64,000 bases of DNA from Chrysoporthe austroafricana (taxonomy: Eukaryota; Ascomycota; Sordariomycetes; Diaporthales; Cryphonectriaceae): contig JYIP02000007.1 in assembly GCA_001051155.2 (NCBI GenBank), positions 3,226,342 through 3,290,341 of the forward strand, written 5' to 3'. Within the stretch, counting starts at the first letter, position 1. Every line of letters starts with the position of its first letter. Below the pieces are notes generated by a model. The model worked only from the letters and a program-made list of their open reading frames with translations. It was not told the origin of the DNA and ran no database searches. The position numbers and the translations under genes were made by a program. Shown one piece after another: positions 43,917 through 55,949 of this stretch.

Positions 43917-44400
43917 CCCCCTTATTATATCCCCAGGCTTCTTATCAAGCATCCGCACCCCCCGGGCATTCGAAGTGGCAGTATGGCGCGTCGTGGCGTA
44001 TATGGCGTAGTGGTAGCGGTGGTGGTGGTGGTGGTGCGAAATCTACCATATGCCTTGCCTGCCACCCTCGCGCTGCGCTCTGCGTGCCCGCGCCCCAAAG
44101 ACCAGTCCGAAAACCAGCCCGAACGCTACCACGCTCGCCACCCAGGTCTGCACGGCTTGAAACCACCCGGAAAGGCAAGATAGAGCTTGTCTGAAGCTAT
44201 ACGGACAAGTGGCAATGGCTTAAGACCCTCTGTGCTGCCATATTTCGCAAGCCGGGTGCCAGACTGGCTGTTTGAGCCGCCCCGAAGCCCGGGCTCGTGC
44301 AGATTACTGGAAGTCGGATTTACAGCCAAACCAGCCTCGGATTTCACAGATGTGGGTCAAAACCGCCCGGAAGAAGTCAAATGTGGACTGCGCAACCTGG
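40320..44400 (+). repeat. Composite GC-rich repeat, copy 5
   Basis: Most complete forward copy. GACAAGGCT / CAGCTGTCTG-rich leader (40,375-40,560), TATGTCCGGCTATAGCCG (40,602), GCCGGCCGGC (40,683 and 41,182), an ATC microsatellite (40,777-40,805), the AGCTC satellite (41,570-42,720), GGATCTTGTTGGCCGGC / GGAGATGTATATAC (42,850), GGTCAAGCAATCCGTAT and GGACAAGCAGTCCGTATC (43,025 and 43,522), CCCCAGGCTT tandem units (43,750-44,080) and the CTGGCTGTTTGAGCCGCCC / ATTTCACAGATGTGGGTC end (44,265-44,355). Confidence 0.75.
41570..42720 (+). repeat. AGCTCGCAC-type satellite, tract 6
   Basis: About 1.15 kb of 9-bp periodic sequence as in tract 5. Overlapping open frames on both strands are not called as genes. 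Confidence 0.7.
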
Positions 44401-44676
44401 TTTGTCCTATGTCTGGGATGTTTACGAGCGCAGCACCCCTCTGTATCGTGCGATAGCCCTCGGACGATCTTTGCAATTGCTCGACAGATAAGCCCTCGAG
44501 CGCAAAAAGACACGGCCCTCCTCCCATAGCGCACTAACAGTCCGGACGTATGCCGAAGGCTCTGATCGGGACCACGGCATAGCGGCTGGCATTCGTTGGC
44601 GAAAGAGGGACCGGGGGTATAGAAAAGATGGAATTTATATACATCTAAATCTTTGCTAAATCGTTGCTAAATCGTT
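44401..44676. other. Intergenic, no gene seen
   Basis: Short spacer between composite repeat copy 5 and the 3' end of the second FunK1 kinase. Confidence 0.5.
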
Positions 44677-45598
44677 TTAATCCTGCTGGGCTTCGCGAAG
44701 AATACCTCGCATCGAAGAATATAGCCCTCGATCCGCCTTCTTCCACGTCTTTCCATCCGGGAATACTGCCTTCCTCAGTCTATTAACCCATGGGATTAGC
44801 GGCTTATAATATTCTGTAACGAATTCAGTCATAGTCCTCTGGAAAATACTCTCCTCGGAAACAGTGCCAATCTTGATCCAAACCAACTCTTCTGTAGTAA
44901 TATAATTCCATTTGTCAAACTGTGGAATCACTCTACCCTTATCGTCTGGCCCGTTGTAGTGAATGCATATCCAGAACAGCACCCAGAAGAACGACTCGAG
45001 GTCGTGCATGAAGGAATGCTGCTCGCCCAGGAGGGCCCCGATAGCCATGAAGGCTCTCGTGCCAGTCCTTCCCTGGGCGCCGGAGGCCTTGATGCGGTCC
45101 GTACCGATAGCCAGGTCGAGATCAATGATAAACGAGGGCCAGGACGGGTTGGCATCGTCCTCATTGATCAAGAGGTTATTGGCAGAGATGTCTCTATGGA
45201 GGATGCCGCCGGTTTTGTACAGCGACTCGTGACCGGCGATGCAGCTCTCCAGGGCGCCGAGCAGAGCGGCAGGGGAGCTCGCCCTGTAGATGGACATTCC
45301 GTAGTCGGCAAGAATGATGCGCCGATGGATACGATTGGAGGGGAGCGATGCTGCTGGTAGTGTTGTTGCTGCTGGTAGTGGTGGTGGTGGTGGGCGGAAG
45401 ATGGGACCAGATATTGGATATGCTGGGGATGCTGAGGCTGCTGAGGCTGCTGAGGCTGCCGCTGCTGGACGGGATCTCGAGCGAGAGCGCGGACCCTCTG
45501 TGGAAGAACGAGATTTCTTGCTGCGGGGTACGGCAAACTGGGCTTCGCTGGAGGAGCGCTTCTTGGCAGCGGCGGCGTTGGGGGGGGGGGGGGTCCTN

Positions 45599-45629
<31 letters not shown>

Positions 45630-47609
45630 GGGGGGGGTGGGGGGGGGGGGGGGTGGGGGGGGTTTTTTGGGGGGGGGGGGGTGGGGGGGGGGGGGGTTCT
45701 CGGGCAGGTGAGCTGGGGTGAAGCGCCTGCCATAGACGCCGAGCTTGGTGCTGCTGCGGCGCAGATGAGCCCGGCTGGACCTCTTTTCCTCGCTGGGCTC
45801 GACGCTGGTCTGGCTGTCCTTGGACGACGGCTTTCCATCACTGGGTTTGTTGAGGCTGCTCTGGCTGTTGCTGGCGCTGATACTCTTGGTGCTCTGCCTG
45901 GGCCCGGTGTCGACACCCTCGACGCTCTGCTTGGTGCTGGCAACGGCTTTCTCGACGCGCTTGAAATTGCTGGCCGTGCTCGTATCCAGCCCCCGCCGTA
46001 GACTGTCCCTGATGTCGACCTTGTGGCCACGGATGCAGACGGTCTCGTGATGGTAGTAGCGGGCTACATTCAAGACCCCTCTCTCGGCGGCCGTCTGCAG
46101 CAGCTCGCCCTCCTCATCACGCTCGGTAAACTGCCACGAGTCCTTGATAACAAATGGACGCTTCGCTGGGTCGTCCTCGCGATAGGCTCGCCAGCACGTG
46201 GTGGCGCGGCCGGCGATGCATGGCGCCCGCCTGATGACGCGGTCGAGGACGAACCGCTCGGTCTGGCCGCCGCCATTGTCTCCTCCGCGCTGGATCGTGA
46301 GGCACGGGTGTTGCCGTCGGGTGGCGGGGCCCTCGTGCACAATGGTTCCGTCGGTGGTGGTAAAGGTCGGGTCGAATCCGAGGGCCTCCTCGTCCATGCA
46401 GAGGAACCCCAGCAGGGTGGATACAAACCGGAGCCCCTGTGTGTTGATGTCGAACTGCTTGGAGGCAATGGCGCCCAGCCGGTCATACTCCCAGGTCCTC
46501 ATAAAGGAGCCGCACAGGGTGAAGCCTAGGACGAAGCGGCGAGTATCCTGGGCGACTAGGACCTCACGTGCATACCGGCCGAGATCTAGCCAGGCCTTGG
46601 AGTGGATATCGGCGGCTGGATTGCTCTTGAGCTCGCCCGGCACGAGAATTTGCGACCAGTGGCAGCGAGAATGTATATCGGCGCGGGCGTTGCTGACCAG
46701 GCCCACATCCAGCTTCCGCTCGGCCGTCGAGCCGTGGATCGGCTTCGTGGGCTGTGCCAGCGGCCTCCGTCGCGAGATGCGCAGGGCGCCGAGGTCGGGT
46801 GCCAGCCTCTTTGCCATGGACGCCAGCCTCTCGCAGATACCCGAGAACCATACCAGGACGCGGTCCTGGTTTGCATCCTGGGGCCAGCCGCGCCAGCCAC
46901 CCCCGGCCGCACTGAAGAGCGGCCGGGGGCCCTGGGTGCACTCGTTGAAGACAAGCGCAGCGGCGCGCTCGAGCCCGGGCACGCTGCCGAAGAAGGCCTC
47001 GTGGAACTGGGGGAGGTCGACATACATAGTGCCGAGCTCCTCCCGGAGGACGCGGTCGACGTCAGCGCGGTATTCGGCCGAGTTGGCAAAGCTGCTCGTG
47101 TTGTACAGCCAGGGGGTCTGTGAGAGGGAGGAGGGAAGCGTCTGGGGCGGGGGGGTCGTCTCGGTGAGGGCGCGGGCGACTTCGGACCAGACGAGGGCAT
47201 CGTTGGGGCTGTCGGGGCTATCGGAAAGGGTGGCGGCGAGGAGACGCTTGGCGCAGTCGGGATTGAACTCATTCCTGTCGACGGCGTAGAGGAAGCGGGT
47301 GAGATCGCTGAAGAGGTGGTGGCCGACACCGTGCGAGGGGAGGAGACGTGTCGCCCGATGGGTTATCAGTGTCGTGACAAGTTCGCTGGCGAGATGCTGG
47401 AAGTCTAGCATACACATCAGTCTGTCGTCTGCCTAGCTGTCTGCCTAGCTGTCTGCCGTCTCCGCCTTACCTTCCCGGTCGAGCGCGTCCAGCGTGCTCG
47501 TCGAACAAGCCAGGTTCTTGTCTGCGCAAAAGGAGGCGAAGAAGGCGCGGAAGCCATCGAGGCTCGTCCCAATCGGATAGCGCCTGATGATATCCGCCTC
47601 ATCTGCCAT
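44677..47609 (-). CDS. FunK1-type fungal protein kinase, paralogue 2
   Basis: Fungal-specific kinase paralogous along its length to the one at 36,251-38,958. Exon 1 is 47609-47471 (MADEADIIRRYPIG...), the intron is 47470-47405, and exon 2 runs to 44,677; about 950 aa. Landmarks: TPWLYNTSSFANS, CHWSQILVPGELKSNP, FVIKDSWQ with RDEEGELL in the kinase N-lobe, a long Ser/Ala/Pro linker, then NRIHRRIILADYG, LHRDISANNLLINED and IDLDLAIGT in place of DFG. The frame changes across a low-quality poly-G patch (45,582-45,698, with an N). On the telomere-distal side of that patch the linker (AAAAKKRSSSEAQF) and kinase C-lobe continue cleanly. I therefore read the gene as probably intact and mis-sequenced rather than broken. 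No signal peptide or membrane segment. Confidence 0.8.
45582..45698. other. Low-quality poly-G patch with one N
   Basis: Nearly pure G for about 115 bases with an N at 45,598. It falls inside the disordered linker of the second FunK1 kinase. It resembles a badly resolved C-rich coding repeat or an assembly gap-fill. Length and frame cannot be trusted. Confidence 0.85.
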
Positions 47610-48257
47610 GGTTATTCGCTGCGGCGGATGCGAGAAGGGGCGCGAAGATTGGATGCAAGTCGATACAAGCAAGGAAGGTCGGTTTGTTGATGCCAAAGGA
47701 TGAGGTGACGTTGCGGCAAATTGCGGAGCTTTTTCTCTTGGAGGTGGAGTGGATCTGATTGGTCAGCGGCATTAGCCGGTGGCGGCGCGTCTCGGCGCGC
47801 GTCTCGGCGCGCGTCTTGGCAGGTGCTAGCGCGTCTTAGCGCATCTTTCAGCGCACGCGCGCAATTGAGCAGGGTTGGTCTCTTGAATCAGAGGATATAT
47901 AACATATCCAGAATATATTAAGCATAATAACATATCCAGCCATCCTAGGCGCCTTGGGCGCTTAGCTGCAAAAGTCCGAGGCGGTAAGCCAATTCCAGGC
48001 TCGGGGTGATTTGTAATCCTATTTCTGGCTGCAGCATTAGCAGGGATACCAGCCAACCGGGGATGAGCACCGTACTGCACGTTTACCAAATAATGACTGG
48101 GCGCTGCAACTCGGCTTTTGAAACGTCGTGAATATGATGCCTGAATAAGCTTGGCCTCACTTGATAAATCGATATCGCCCACCGTAACACACGCGTGCGC
48201 TCAAATAGGCTGGCTCATCGATACCATCTAGCCCTTGTACTGCTGCCTACCAACAGA
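47610..48257. promoter_or_regulatory. Divergent region, FunK1 kinase / FHA kinase
   Basis: About 650 bp between outward-facing starts. It contains a GCGCGTCTCG direct repeat near 47,788-47,822. The 118-codon minus frame at 47,826-48,182 has no recognisable domain and is not called. Confidence 0.4.
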
Positions 48258-50129
48258 ATGTCAGCCGATGCCTTTGCCACGCTGAGGCCTTCCAATGCCC
48301 TCGCCAGGCTAGCATTCAGCGACCTCTACGAGACCTTCACCACGAAACGCCAGAACACCAAGGAAGATGCCCCTCCTGCCTTCCACCGCATGGTCGTCGA
48401 GGCCTCGCAGGCCTTCGACAGCGAGGTTCTCCAGCTTCGACTCGAGAATGAACGGAGGCTATCAAAGCAGAACGCCTACGCCAGCGATGCCGAGGCGAGC
48501 GAGAGCCTGCCGGAGCTGGATTCGGATACGGAAGAGCAGCACCAAGAGCTCGGCAAAATCTAGACCGGCTACTACGAGTTGAGGATCCAGGCCCCGCCTT
48601 CCGTCCCGGAGAGGGGCTATACGGCCGGAAAGGGCCCGCTGGAGAATATCCCCCTGGACCTGCTCCTATGTACCAAGCCCTTTGCAAGATGGCACGATAT
48701 CAGCCTGCGAAATCCCCACGCGCGCTTCAGCTTCTTCCACGAGACTAGGGGCTTCTATATCGCGAGCAGTTCCAGGTCTCGGCCTGTGCAGCTCACTGTG
48801 AATGGCGAAGGAGTCTAGCGACGGCCGTACGTGCTGAACCAGCATAGCATGATTATACGTCTCGACAAGCTCGAATATACGTTTCAATGGGCCGATTACG
48901 CTGCTACGCAGAGTTTTGTAAGGGAGCGTACCGAGTATGTAACTAAAGTTCTTAAAGGCCCCGTGCAAGTCGATCTCGATATGCCGACTCCCCTGCCTAA
49001 CAAGAGGACGATAGGCAGGTGGACGCTGGAAAATGCCCTCGGGGCAGGAGGCCTAGGGAGGGTAGTTCTGGGAACAAACCCGCTAGGCGAGGTGGCTGCT
49101 GTCAAGATGATAGAGCGGACGTCCAAAAACCACTATGCAGTGGATGCCGAAAGTTCAGATCTGCAAAGAGGTGACAGCTTTCGCGGAAAGGTCGGACGAC
49201 AGAGGGAGGATCCTGCGCGTTATGAAAGTGCTGTATTCCAAGGATGAGAAGTTCTCGTCTACGGTAGCCTTTGACAATGTTGCGATTGTTCTGCAGCCGA
49301 TAGTGCCACAGACTTTTGCTGACATTTGTAGGCCAAACAGGCAAGTATCTTACGTTCGTCGCCAGTATCTTGAAGAACAAGCTGCTAATGCGAAGGCCAA
49401 TAGCGGAACAAAGGGCATAACAATGGAAGCGGCAGTTGCATTTAGAGATGCACTGTTAGGTCTCCAGACCATGCACTACGGCGGTTGGATGCATCGCGAC
49501 CTGAAGCGAATCAATATCGGCCTTGTCGGCACACCAGCCCAGGCTATCCTCCTGGACAACGGGATATCCGCACATCTCCGGCCTGGCGCCATGATGAAAC
49601 CCAACCCAGGTTATGTCGGCACTGTCGACTACCTCGCCCCCGAGCTCGAGCTCGAGGACTATGACCACTCGATCGATGTATGGGCCATGGGCATCATCTT
49701 CTACTACCTAACGTACAACCGCCACCCGTGGAAGTTCACGCTGAATCCGTGGCGTGATATGGATGAGAACAAGAAGCTACGCCCGCAATTCGAGAAGTGC
49801 TACCAGATAGCTATCGACGAGATGATGGAGGACTACAATGCTGCACGCCAGGCACCGACGGAGGGCTATATACATCGTGAGTATTCCGTGCATATGTGGA
49901 ACTCCTTGCAGACAGTACCTCCCTCGAGCAAGCTGACACAATGTATTCCACAGTCGGCGCCCTCTTCGTGGAAATGGTAAGGCACCGATGGGCAGCGAAC
50001 AATCACGCACCCCGCCTGGATATTGACGAGGTGCTCAATCATCCAGCTTGGGGCCCACTGCTGTCTGACAACCCGAGAGTTAAGCGACAGCGGTTGCTAT
50101 CCGGCGAGCTCGATAAGGGGGAAGTGTAA
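48258..50129 (+). pseudogene. FHA-domain Ser/Thr protein kinase, broken
   Basis: Resembles Rad53/Chk2-like kinases in having an FHA-like segment ahead of a kinase domain. It starts at MSADAFATL. The FHA-like part is at 48,580-48,930 (WHDISLRNPHARFSFF, LTVNGEGV, HSMIIRLDKLEYTFQW). The kinase shows GAGGLGRVVLG, VAAVKM, HRDLKRINIGL, LDNG in the DFG position, and GTVDYLAPELE. A 77-bp intron (49877-49953, GTGAGT...CACAG) joins to a C-terminal exon ending at 50,129. Defects: in-frame TAG at 48,561-48,563 and 48,816-48,818, and a 1-nt insertion in an A run near 49,148. Both TAGs are consistent with CAG decay. Substrate and pathway unknown; DNA-damage signalling is only a family-based guess. Confidence 0.8.
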
Positions 50130-50980
50130 GGGCTGGGTAGCGCGGTGGCATGGATCACAGGTGGCAGGCCAGCTGCTTTTATTGGTATCCGTAGCTGTGC
50201 ATATGAAGAGCCATATACCGGTATCTTTCCTTAGTATCCCGATAGCAATTGATTTCCTGCTTCTTGTAATATGGTTATAATTTTTTGCTTCGCTCTGCTA
50301 TCTTCTGACTGGGCGGGCGTATTAATAATGCTCTGCCTGTAGTGACGAAATCTAGGCTAAGAAGCGGGGTTCGGAGCTCAGGTTCTGCCAATCCCTTTAT
50401 ATACTCCTGTAGCGTGGCTGAGTCCGTCGTCCGATATTACAAAATAAATAAGCTAATTATTTATAAAGGAAATAAAAAGGCATTCCAGTTCTTTATTACT
50501 CAATACAAAGCTTATTTTATATATAATTATACTTAATTCTTAACGGAAAAAAGCAAAATTATACTAGCCGGTACTTATTTTAAAAGCGATATTTTAACTT
50601 AATACGAATTAATATTTTGCGATTATTTTAATAATTAAGGATATTTTGATAATTGCGATAAAGATATTAAAAAACTTATAAACCTTTTCGCTAGCTTTAA
50701 GAAAGCTATTCGGGAAGCGTTCTATTATAAACGCTGCAGCAATTTTAAAATATACTGTAAAGTTAAAAGGTTTATACTAATAAGAGCAGTGCCAAATATA
50801 AGCCTTAAATATCGGAAATACTTCTAATCGAGTAATGCAATATTTATAAGCTTAGAGCGGCTATTATTTAAATAATTCTTAGGGTTCAAATAGTACTTAA
50901 ATTTACGATTGAAAAGCTATAGTAATCTATTTTAATAAATATCCTGTCCTTATATATCCAGCTTTTCAGATCTGGACCGA
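50130..50980. other. AT-rich RIP-like sequence
   Basis: Composition drops sharply to AT-rich from about 50,430. No intact frame; probably remains of older mobile DNA. It provides the left flank (ACCGA at 50,976-50,980) of the gypsy element. Confidence 0.6.
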
Positions 50981-51397
50981 TGTTATAAACCAATGCACGG
51001 AACAAAAAGGATGAAACCCCAACACCCGCTCAGGCGGTAAGATAAGGATATATGCCCCGCAGGAATTACGTAAGCTAGGGTTAGGGTTATGAAAGCTCAG
51101 CCCAGCTTACTGAGGCCCGGTAAGCAGCAGTAAGCCCTATCGGGCAATTATAGGCTAAGGACAAAGAACCAGATATATAAGAACTGAAAAATTCCCCGGC
51201 TAAATAAACAGGTAGTTCTTCAGTTATTAATCTAAGTATCAATTGGACTCTATTATTAATAGCCATATTGGCTTATGAATATTACGATACTCAGTAAACC
51301 CGTCCTGAAACTCAAAGCCGTATTTAGTATTGCTCTTATTAGCATAAACCTTTTGATTTTACAGTATATCTTAGGATTTGCTATAACGTTTATAATA
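50981..51397 (+). repeat. 5' LTR of gypsy element 1
   Basis: Starts TGTTATAAACC and ends GTTTATAATA, the RIP form of GTTCATAACA. It contains TAGGGTTAGGGTTA near 51,072. It differs from the 3' LTR mainly by C/T and G/A. Confidence 0.92.
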
Positions 51398-51439
51398 TTT
51401 TGATAATTCTTATTTAAGATCGGTTCAGTATATACCTTT

Positions 51440-52420
51440 TGAGCAATATTCAGGATATAATAGCATTCCAGATTTTATTTTCGTCCAATATCCAGGCCTT
51501 TCAGGAAGAAATACCGGTTACTCTTACTAACGAACAATTCTAGCAGCAGAATATAGCCCTGTATTAATAGCTTAAGGAAATTAAGAACGAAATTATCCGC
51601 CTTAATGCTTTCCAGCAAGCTAAAGCTTTTAAGCTCGACAAACTAGGCCCTTATAAAAGCATTCGGGAAGATTTTCAGGCTTTCTTAATACAATTCAAGG
51701 CGTATTTCAAATATTACGGAACCCAGTTCAGAACTACTTACGACAAGATTGATTTCGCAAGAAGCCGTTTCGAAAGAACGGCCTTCCAGTAATAAGAGCT
51801 AACCTTTCGCAATTATCTGGATAATAATAAAGAGCTCCGCTCAGAAAAGACCAAGCGCATCTTCTAGCGCTATGCCAATTTCGAATTAGCTTTTATTAAG
51901 ATTTTTGGAAATCCGGACGAACGATATACAGCAATACGGCAACTAGAAGCATTTCGATAAACCGGTTTAGCTGCAGACTATATAGCTAAATTCCGATAGA
52001 TTATCGCTTATTTTGATTACGATAATAACCCTCTTATGGATGCCTATTATGCAGGACTTAAGGAAGAAATTAAAGATAAACTCTATAAGGAAGACCGATT
52101 TGAAGAGCTTAGTAAGTTTATTAATAAGGCAGTCCGTATTAATAACCGATTGTACGAACGATAGCAATAACAATAAAAGAATTACGGCCTTATTTTGCGA
52201 TATCAGCTAAATACTGGAAAACGCAAGTTCTAATATAAAAGCAAAGATAGTACGGCCTATTCGGGTATTACGTATGCTAAGCTTATAGAATTAAATATTT
52301 TCGTATATAAATAATGCAAGAGGGTTATTTGTTATAATTGCGGCAAGAAAGGCTATATTGCTTGCAATTATCGGCAAGAACAAAAAAAGCGAAAATGGAA
52401 GCTAGTCCCGGAAAAATAGC
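51440..52420 (+). pseudogene. gag remnant of gypsy element 1
   Basis: Frame fragments read NEIIRLNAFQQAKAFKLDK, a capsid-like stretch and a zinc-knuckle relic, CYNCGKKGYIAC, at about 52,330. In the knuckle the usual His and the last residues have changed by C-to-T or G-to-A. Several in-frame TAG/TAA codons. Confidence 0.75.
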
Positions 52421-53499
52421 TTAATATTGCTTAGCGATAGGAACTTAATTAGCTAAACAAAAATATCCTACCGAAACAAATAGCGGACCTTGATTATAGC
52501 AGCCTTAGCTGGATAGTCTGCTATTAAGATTATTGTTTACTATACTTTTCGGAAAAGGAAAGTTTAGGATAATTCTTATACAAGCTTTAAAGATAGTAAT
52601 AATTTGCTATAAGCAGAAAAGGCCCATTTTACGATATTATTATCTAGGATAGCAATTCCGATTATTCTAGCGAGAAACCCTTATAGAATAAGAAAGACTT
52701 AGAGAAATACCCTTTTAACTATTATCTGGAATAATAATGGAATAGTATAATGAAAGAAAAAATCGGCATTATGCAACCAGAATTACCAATACTTAGCGAT
52801 ATTGCCGAAAAATCAATATATCCCGATAGATAACCGGATAACTTACCAATTCCAACTTTCAATAAAGAATTATTAGAAAAAATAGCCTATTATTAGCAAA
52901 AAAATTGCTAAGATTGCAAATGGATATTTAAATATACAAAAATTAAATATATTATCTATAGGCTTATAATAAAAGAACTCTTTCAAAGCATATTATTTCA
53001 AAATAGCAAATGCTTACCTTAAGAAAACGGAAGGATTAGTTATTTATACTTTCGCTATTATAAACTTGCCTGGATTAATTATATTTATTACAATTGCTAG
53101 ATACATTTCAATAAGAAAGTCAAACAAAATTAGTTCCTATTCAGAGAATAGGACTAATTGATTTACCCCATTATAAAAGAAAAGGGAAAATTCAGAAAAA
53201 TCTTGCATATTAAGGATAATAATGCATATATTAGGCTATTAAATAACTGCTTACAGATATATATTGATAAAGAGATTATATAAGGATAATGCTATATAAC
53301 GGCATGCTTTATATATATATAAGACAAAGCTAAAGAATAGCATAAGCTATAGAAGATCGAAAAGAATCGATAATAAAGCTATGCCCAAGCAAAAAGGCTA
53401 GCATAGCAAGCGGCGAAAAATGCTTAAGAGATCCCAAAAGGGAAAGATCGCTTGTAAAAGGATAATAGCCGATCAAGATTACGAAATCCCTATACGCTA

Positions 53500-55720
53500 T
53501 TATTAAAGAAAACGAAAAGCATATTATCCTGGACGCATATATTAACGGATAACGATATAACGTATTATTGGATAATAGCGCATAAGGAAATTTCATTTTG
53601 CCAAAAGTCGTTAATAGAAAACGAATTCCCTAAATGCAGAAAAAGGATTCTTATAAGCTCAATATTGTAAAAAGAAGATCGGTTGCATATAACCAAAATA
53701 TAATCGATAAGAAAACTGATTATTTATTTATCTCGATCCAAAATCTTATAACGAATATTACTTTTAATATTACAAATACGGCATAGCATAAGTTAATCTT
53801 GGGAATATTTTAGCTTAAAAAGTATAATTCTCGAATTAATTAGACTACTAGCCAGATTTTATAAGAATAAGCCGTATTTACTGAAAAGGTTGCAATTATT
53901 AATAGAAAAAAAGACTTAATTACTAAGGATAGCATAGGAAAAAGGCATTCAAATAGGCTTACAAGTACCCTTAAGACAAGAAAATAAGCTACGATATAGG
54001 GAAAGGTTACGAATACTTTAAATTTCCAAACGAAAATTAAGGACAGACCAAGATTACAAATAACTATCGACTTGCAGAAATACAGTCAAGCATAAAGCAA
54101 TACGAAAAAATATGAATTGTAAAACTATAAAGAAATATAGCTCTTACAGCACGAATATGCTAGAAAGCAGTTTAGCTTAGTACTTAATAAATACCCGAAA
54201 TTACCAGAAATACAAAAGCCTTAAAAACGGGAAGCTAGCGAAAAGAAATACGCATAACGGTACTTTATATTCTTGCAGATTGCAAAAAATGAAAAAAGAC
54301 CAATACCGATACTCGAGAATATACCAAAAGAGTATTACGAATTCAAGAAACTATAGCAAGGGAAGTTCGATACGGGATTACCAGAGCATGGCCTATACGA
54401 TTACGAGATCCTTTTGAAAAAGGGAATACAGCCAAAATTCTTCTCTATTTACGGGCTTGACAAAGCGAAATTCGAAACGCTTAAAGAATATATTGATAAA
54501 AACTTAAAGCGAGGCTATATACGATTATCGCAATTACTAGCAAAATATTCTATCCTATTTATACCCAAAAAGAATAATAAATTACGACTTTATATAGATT
54601 ACCGATAGCTTAACGATATTACTATCAAGAATCAATACTTATTGCTACTAGCAAACGAAATGAAAGATCGATTAATTAGAGCCAAATGGTTTATTACGCT
54701 TGATTTTAAGGAAAGATACTATTATATCAGAATTAAGGAAAACGATATTTGGAAAACAGCTTTCAGAATACGTTACGGATATTTCGAATACGTAATTATG
54801 CCTTTTAGACTTACGAATGCGCTAGCATCCTTCCAAGAAATAATCAATTACGTCCTATGCGAATTTCTGGATATTATTATCATTATTTATCTTGATAATA
54901 TTTTGGTTTTTTCCAAAAACCTCGAAATATATAAGCAATATATACAGGAAATATTCCAAACGTTATAAGATAACAAACTGCTAGTCGAACTAAGCAAATG
55001 CTATTTCTATTAATAAAAAGTTAATTATCTAAGTTATACTATCGAGCTAGGACAGATTAGCATATAATAAAATAAAATTAAAGCAATAAGAGAATGGCTT
55101 ATCCCGGGAAATATTAAAGATATTAAAGCATTCTTTAAATATGCCAATTTCTACTAATAATTTATCCAAGATTATAGCAAAATCGCATACCTTTTTACAA
55201 GCCTTATAAAGAAAGACTAAAAATTTAAATAGACCTTAAAAGCATAAGAAGCATTTGACAAAATCAAAAAACGAATTATATCAGAACCGATTCTCTATAA
55301 AGCAAACCCAGGAAAACTTTTTGAAGTTGAAACTGACATATCAGATTACGCACTCGGCAGACAATTAAGCCAAAAAGACGACCAAGAACGTCTCAGGATC
55401 GTAAGCAACTTTTCAAAAAAATTAAATAGCCCAGAACTCAATTACGGCATTCCTAATAAGGAATTGATAGCAATCGTTAAGGCATTCGAAAAATAGCAAT
55501 AATACTTAATCGGAACCAAGCATTAGATCATAATGCATTCAGATTATAAGAATCTAATAATATTTACAATTACTAAAGCTTTAAACAAATAACAGATCAA
55601 ATAGGCCGAATTCTTTTCGCAATTCGATTTGAAAATTGTTTATTGCAAAGGATCTGAAAATAGCAGAGCAAACGCATTTAGCAGACGATTAGATTACCAA
55701 AATTCAGAACTAAAAGAATT
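53500..55720 (+). pseudogene. pol remnant (protease, RT, RNase H) of gypsy element 1
   Basis: Protease relic at about 53,560-53,600 (a LLD-GNFI-like motif, partly changed). RT fragments at 54,414-54,608 (LRLYIDYR) and 54,642-54,968 (WFITLDFKERYYYIRI, a YLDN variant in the YxDD position). RNase H at about 55,320-55,705 (ETDISDYAL, NSRANAFSRR). Frequent stops; not functional. Confidence 0.85.
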
Positions 55721-55949
55721 CCAGAATATTTTTAGATAAGATAAAAATAGCAGCCTTATAAATGAGGCAAAGGAACTTAATACGATTATCAGAATTAATA
55801 ATAAGCAGAAAAAGCCAGAAAATATAATTACCGAAAAATAAGATAAATATATTAAAACTATATATAGCGTACTAGCATATAGCTATTAAGGGATCAGAGC
55901 TACTTACGAAAAGATCAAGAAGTATTAAAACCTACCAGGATTCAAATAA

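Noticed and set aside
45314..45721. Gly-rich ORF across the poly-G patch
   Set aside because: Antisense to the FunK1 kinase and made of the unreliable G runs.
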